Shown: positions 61,500-64,000 of the stretch, piece after piece
Numbering within the stretch: the stretch's first letter is position 1
How the letters are laid out: each line of letters starts with the position of its first letter
Assembly (NCBI RefSeq): GCF_001522545.3
Contig: NC_031776.1
Location: 34,078,727-34,142,726, forward strand
Direction of reading: 5' to 3'
DNA from: Parus major
Lineage: Eukaryota; Chordata; Aves; Passeriformes; Paridae
DNA: 64,000 nucleotides
Translations under genes and position numbers: made by a program
The notes under the pieces: generated by a model
Databases searched by the model: none
What the model saw: only the letters and a program-made list of their open reading frames with translations
What the model was told of the DNA's origin: nothing

Positions 61500-62320
61500 A
61501 ATGTACATATATTTTTACGTCTGCAGCTCAGGATTCAAACAAACAGCTCATTCTGTTTATTTAAGAGATTGCATCATCACACATCTGACAAATGCAGTTG
61601 CTGCATTTAGAGCATCGTCGTACAGAGTGCATTTATTTGAACTTTCTCCCATGTACATGGGATCACACATTGAGATAAACACAGCTGTGTTTATTTCAGG
61701 CTGCACAACTCCAGATTGTGGATGTATGTCTAGAGCCAGTGGACTCCACATGCACTGTACAGGATTTTCAAATTCTTATACCTGCATTATTTGTCAACTA
61801 AATGTCCAAAGGCTCGTATCTCATTTAGAGCTGGTAGAAAAGGAGACATTTTCGTCATGTGCTTCAATGGTATTTGCTGAGTAGTCTATTTGGGAAAAAT
61901 ATTCAATTATTTTTATTATGAGTAAATACCCACAGACCCCTTTGTCTGGACACCTACGCATTAACGTCTTCATTTGCGTCCTGAACTTACAAACCATCAG
62001 CTGCGGCGCTGTCACCCTGTGATCGTGGTGGGTTGCTCACCAAGGCTCTGGTTTTGCTTTTACTGTTCAGGCAAGTAACATTGCTCATGTGGACTGAAGT
62101 CAGTTGTTTAATGACTTCGCTGTTTGCAGATTGTGGCCTGAAGATGTTTCTTTATTTGCAATATGAATGAGCAAATCTATTCTTAACAGGGGAAAGAAAA
62201 GAGCGGCATTGTGTGGACACGGCAGTGGTTGGGGCTGTGACATTTTGCAGTTGCCATTGTGGTAATTAAAGCCTCAGTGATTCAAAGTCTTGAAATCAGA
62301 CATTGAGTAATCCCCTGGTG
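61500..62320. promoter_or_regulatory. Candidate conserved regulatory cluster with two palindromes
   Basis: About 0.8 kb rich in transcription-factor-like motifs. At 61647-61662 is the palindrome TCCCATGTACATGGGA. At 61675-61694 is ATAAACACAGCTGTGTTTAT, two inverted forkhead-type cores around a CAGCTG E-box. Further on TACGCATTAACGTC, TTTGCGTCC and CTGCGGCGCTG retain CpGs. A 127-codon frame spans part of it, but the other strand is open too and no domain is recognised. Confidence 0.4.
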
Positions 62321-62589
62321 TTACTCATGTGCTCGAGTTGAGCTTAGGTGTAATTTTTTGCATTCTTTTGTAAGAATGCTGGAAAAAGCACATCTGACCC
62401 AAGAACGGCATCCTACCCTCAAGCTCTCCTGCATCAAAACATGAGGCACTTCACCAAAAGCTGTGAATGCTCGGGTGTTGAATATAAAGTCAAAGTCCAA
62501 CACAGGACTGAGATTGCTAAATGTACCTACATACTGAGATACTTCCTCTAAAATAGAAGGGAAAAAAAAAAGGTTGTATTAGATAAGAC

Positions 62590-62688
62590 CTGGTCTGGTG
62601 GGCAGCATCCCTTTCTGTGAGTGGGGGGGTTGAATCTAGACAATCTTTAAGGTCCTTTCCAACCCAAGTCATCTTATGATTTTATGAG
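62590..62688 (+). mobile_element. CR1 LINE 3' fragment
   Basis: Plus-oriented CR1 3' end: CTGGTCTGGTGGGCAGCATC, TTTAAGGTCCTTTCCAACCC, then TTATGATTTTATGA. Confidence 0.88.
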
Positions 62689-64000
62689 GGCCTGCTTTTA
62701 CACTGATACATCAAATGCATTTAGAAAAAAAATAAAAATCAGTCTATTTCCTCATCCTAACTCTGGCTTCTCCTTCAGTCTTATATACCTACAAATAGGG
62801 CTTCATAATAACTGAGTTCCCTACACTCTGGGCCCAAGGCTTTTGTTCTGCTGAACTGTGTTTCACACATATGCTAAGGGTACGTGTGAGACAGAACGCA
62901 GATCCTCTCAATTGAGAATTCTTGGGCTTTCGTTAGATTAAAGAAAGTAATTCTCCAGGACAGCTTGGAAAATACTGTTTTCCTTATGTATAAGGAAACT
63001 CCAAAGAACCTAAAGCTAAGCTCAAGACCAGGAGATGGCTGATGAATACTTACCCTTGCAGGAATTCAACAGTAGTCTGTTCTCTTCCTCTTCCTGAAGC
63101 CAGAACAACAAAAATTAGTGACTTTTGATAATGCCTACCCCCATATAGTGTTGGTAGGATAGCAAAGATCCACAGAAACCTAGGTACCATCTAATGTAGA
63201 GCATGGACACCCATGGAAAGCATTGTGTGCCCTTTCCAGTTGGAAGTCAGTGAAACCTGGAAGGTTGCTCTGAATTTCGCAGTGCGATAAAGCAGAACCA
63301 GAGCTCAGCCATGCAAAGCCAGAGAAAGGCAAAGCAGTGTGTCCTGCTGCTCACATTTGCACTGCACTAAAGCCTGAGTTAATGAGTTATGGAGAGCAGC
63401 ATTTGGCCCAGTGGCAGAAGAGCCACATTCCAGCACGGAGATGTGATGGATCCGAGCTAATGGGATAACTCAGAACTGTCGTAGTGCTAACAGTGGGGCA
63501 ACACAGCAGCCAGCCCCCATGGTAAATATCCAGAGTGCACAGCTCATTTATTATGATAATTCCAAACTGTTTGAAGTAAAGCAAGCTCTGATTTACCTTC
63601 CCAAACTGCTGTACACCTTTGTTCAAGTTTCTGGGTGTTCTCTGCCTTGAGCTGTATGTTAACATCTGGATAAAAATAAATGCAAAAATGAATCTCATGT
63701 TCCTTGTTGCTGCTGAATTTAGGAGGAATAGCATAATTTGGTAGCATTTAATATGCTCTTTGTGTCTGCTTTGCACAAGACTGAATGATTAGAATTCAGC
63801 TTAGCCAATAGGGTCATTTGTATATCATTTATTTTTCCATCTGAAACAACTCTAACTGACCTAAAAAGTCTTGTTTATGGGGTACAAGGGTAGAAGGGAT
63901 ATCAGAACCCACCCATGAAGGATAAAGCAGGGCTAGGTCTTTGACTAGAAGCTCTGGTAAATACTACATTATTTTATACATTGAGACAATACTTACAAAC
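62689..64000. other. Gene-free sequence to window end
   Basis: No recognisable gene or repeat. The 129-codon minus-strand frame at 63387-63776 has no domain or splice support that I can see. Confidence 0.45.

Noticed and set aside
61501..61884. 127-codon plus-strand frame
   Set aside because: The opposite strand is also open in places, no domain is recognised, and the region is better explained as non-coding regulatory DNA.
1..64000. KCNQ1, SLC22A18, PHLDA2 or NAP1L4 exons, expected near CDKN1C from the mammalian order
   Set aside because: I found no matching pore, transporter, PH-domain or NAP motifs in the frames examined. Short exons could be missed by eye, so absence is not proven.

Overview
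This window is vertebrate nuclear DNA, almost certainly from a bird. The main evidence is about twenty short CR1 LINE fragments. All are 5'-truncated and share the avian 3' end: a GGTTGGAAGGGACC-type block next to ATTCTGTGA or ATTCTATGA repeats. There are also two CORE-SINE/MIR-like remnants. No bacterial-style gene organisation is present. Nearly all open reading frames are short chance frames or cross CR1 sequence.

Only one gene can be recognised. A CpG island at about 33.36-34.44 kb holds, on the minus strand, the first coding exon of a Cip/Kip cyclin-dependent kinase inhibitor. It has the CRSLFG cyclin-binding motif, the DYNF strand and the [15 protein letters not shown] kinase-binding segment, which match CDKN1C (p57Kip2) better than CDKN1B. 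A TATA-like box and GC boxes lie upstream, and a 13-base N gap sits inside the island. The frame stays open for 158 codons but ends without the family's C-terminal nuclear-localisation/PCNA or QT-box region. Either the protein is short, or the rest is in exons I cannot identify; a phase-0 splice donor lies right after codon 96.

Layout: 1-33.1 kb is gene-poor, AT-rich, low-CpG DNA with few CR1 pieces. About 33.1-34.5 kb is the CDKN1C exon and CpG-island promoter. From 34.5 to 64 kb there is a gene-free flank with higher GC, more CR1 copies, a polypurine block, a pyrimidine-rich block and several CpG-retaining patches that look like conserved non-coding elements. Hand-counted samples suggest both GC content and strand composition change at the CpG island. 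This could mean long leftward transcription from the CDKN1C promoter, or a replication-linked skew.

No RNA genes, CRISPR arrays, intact mobile elements or novel multi-gene system could be supported. The best leads are the odd CDKN1C gene structure, the candidate regulatory elements (notably a double-palindrome patch at 61.6 kb and a POU-type palindrome at 45.2 kb) and a perfect 17-bp-arm AT hairpin at 46.9 kb.
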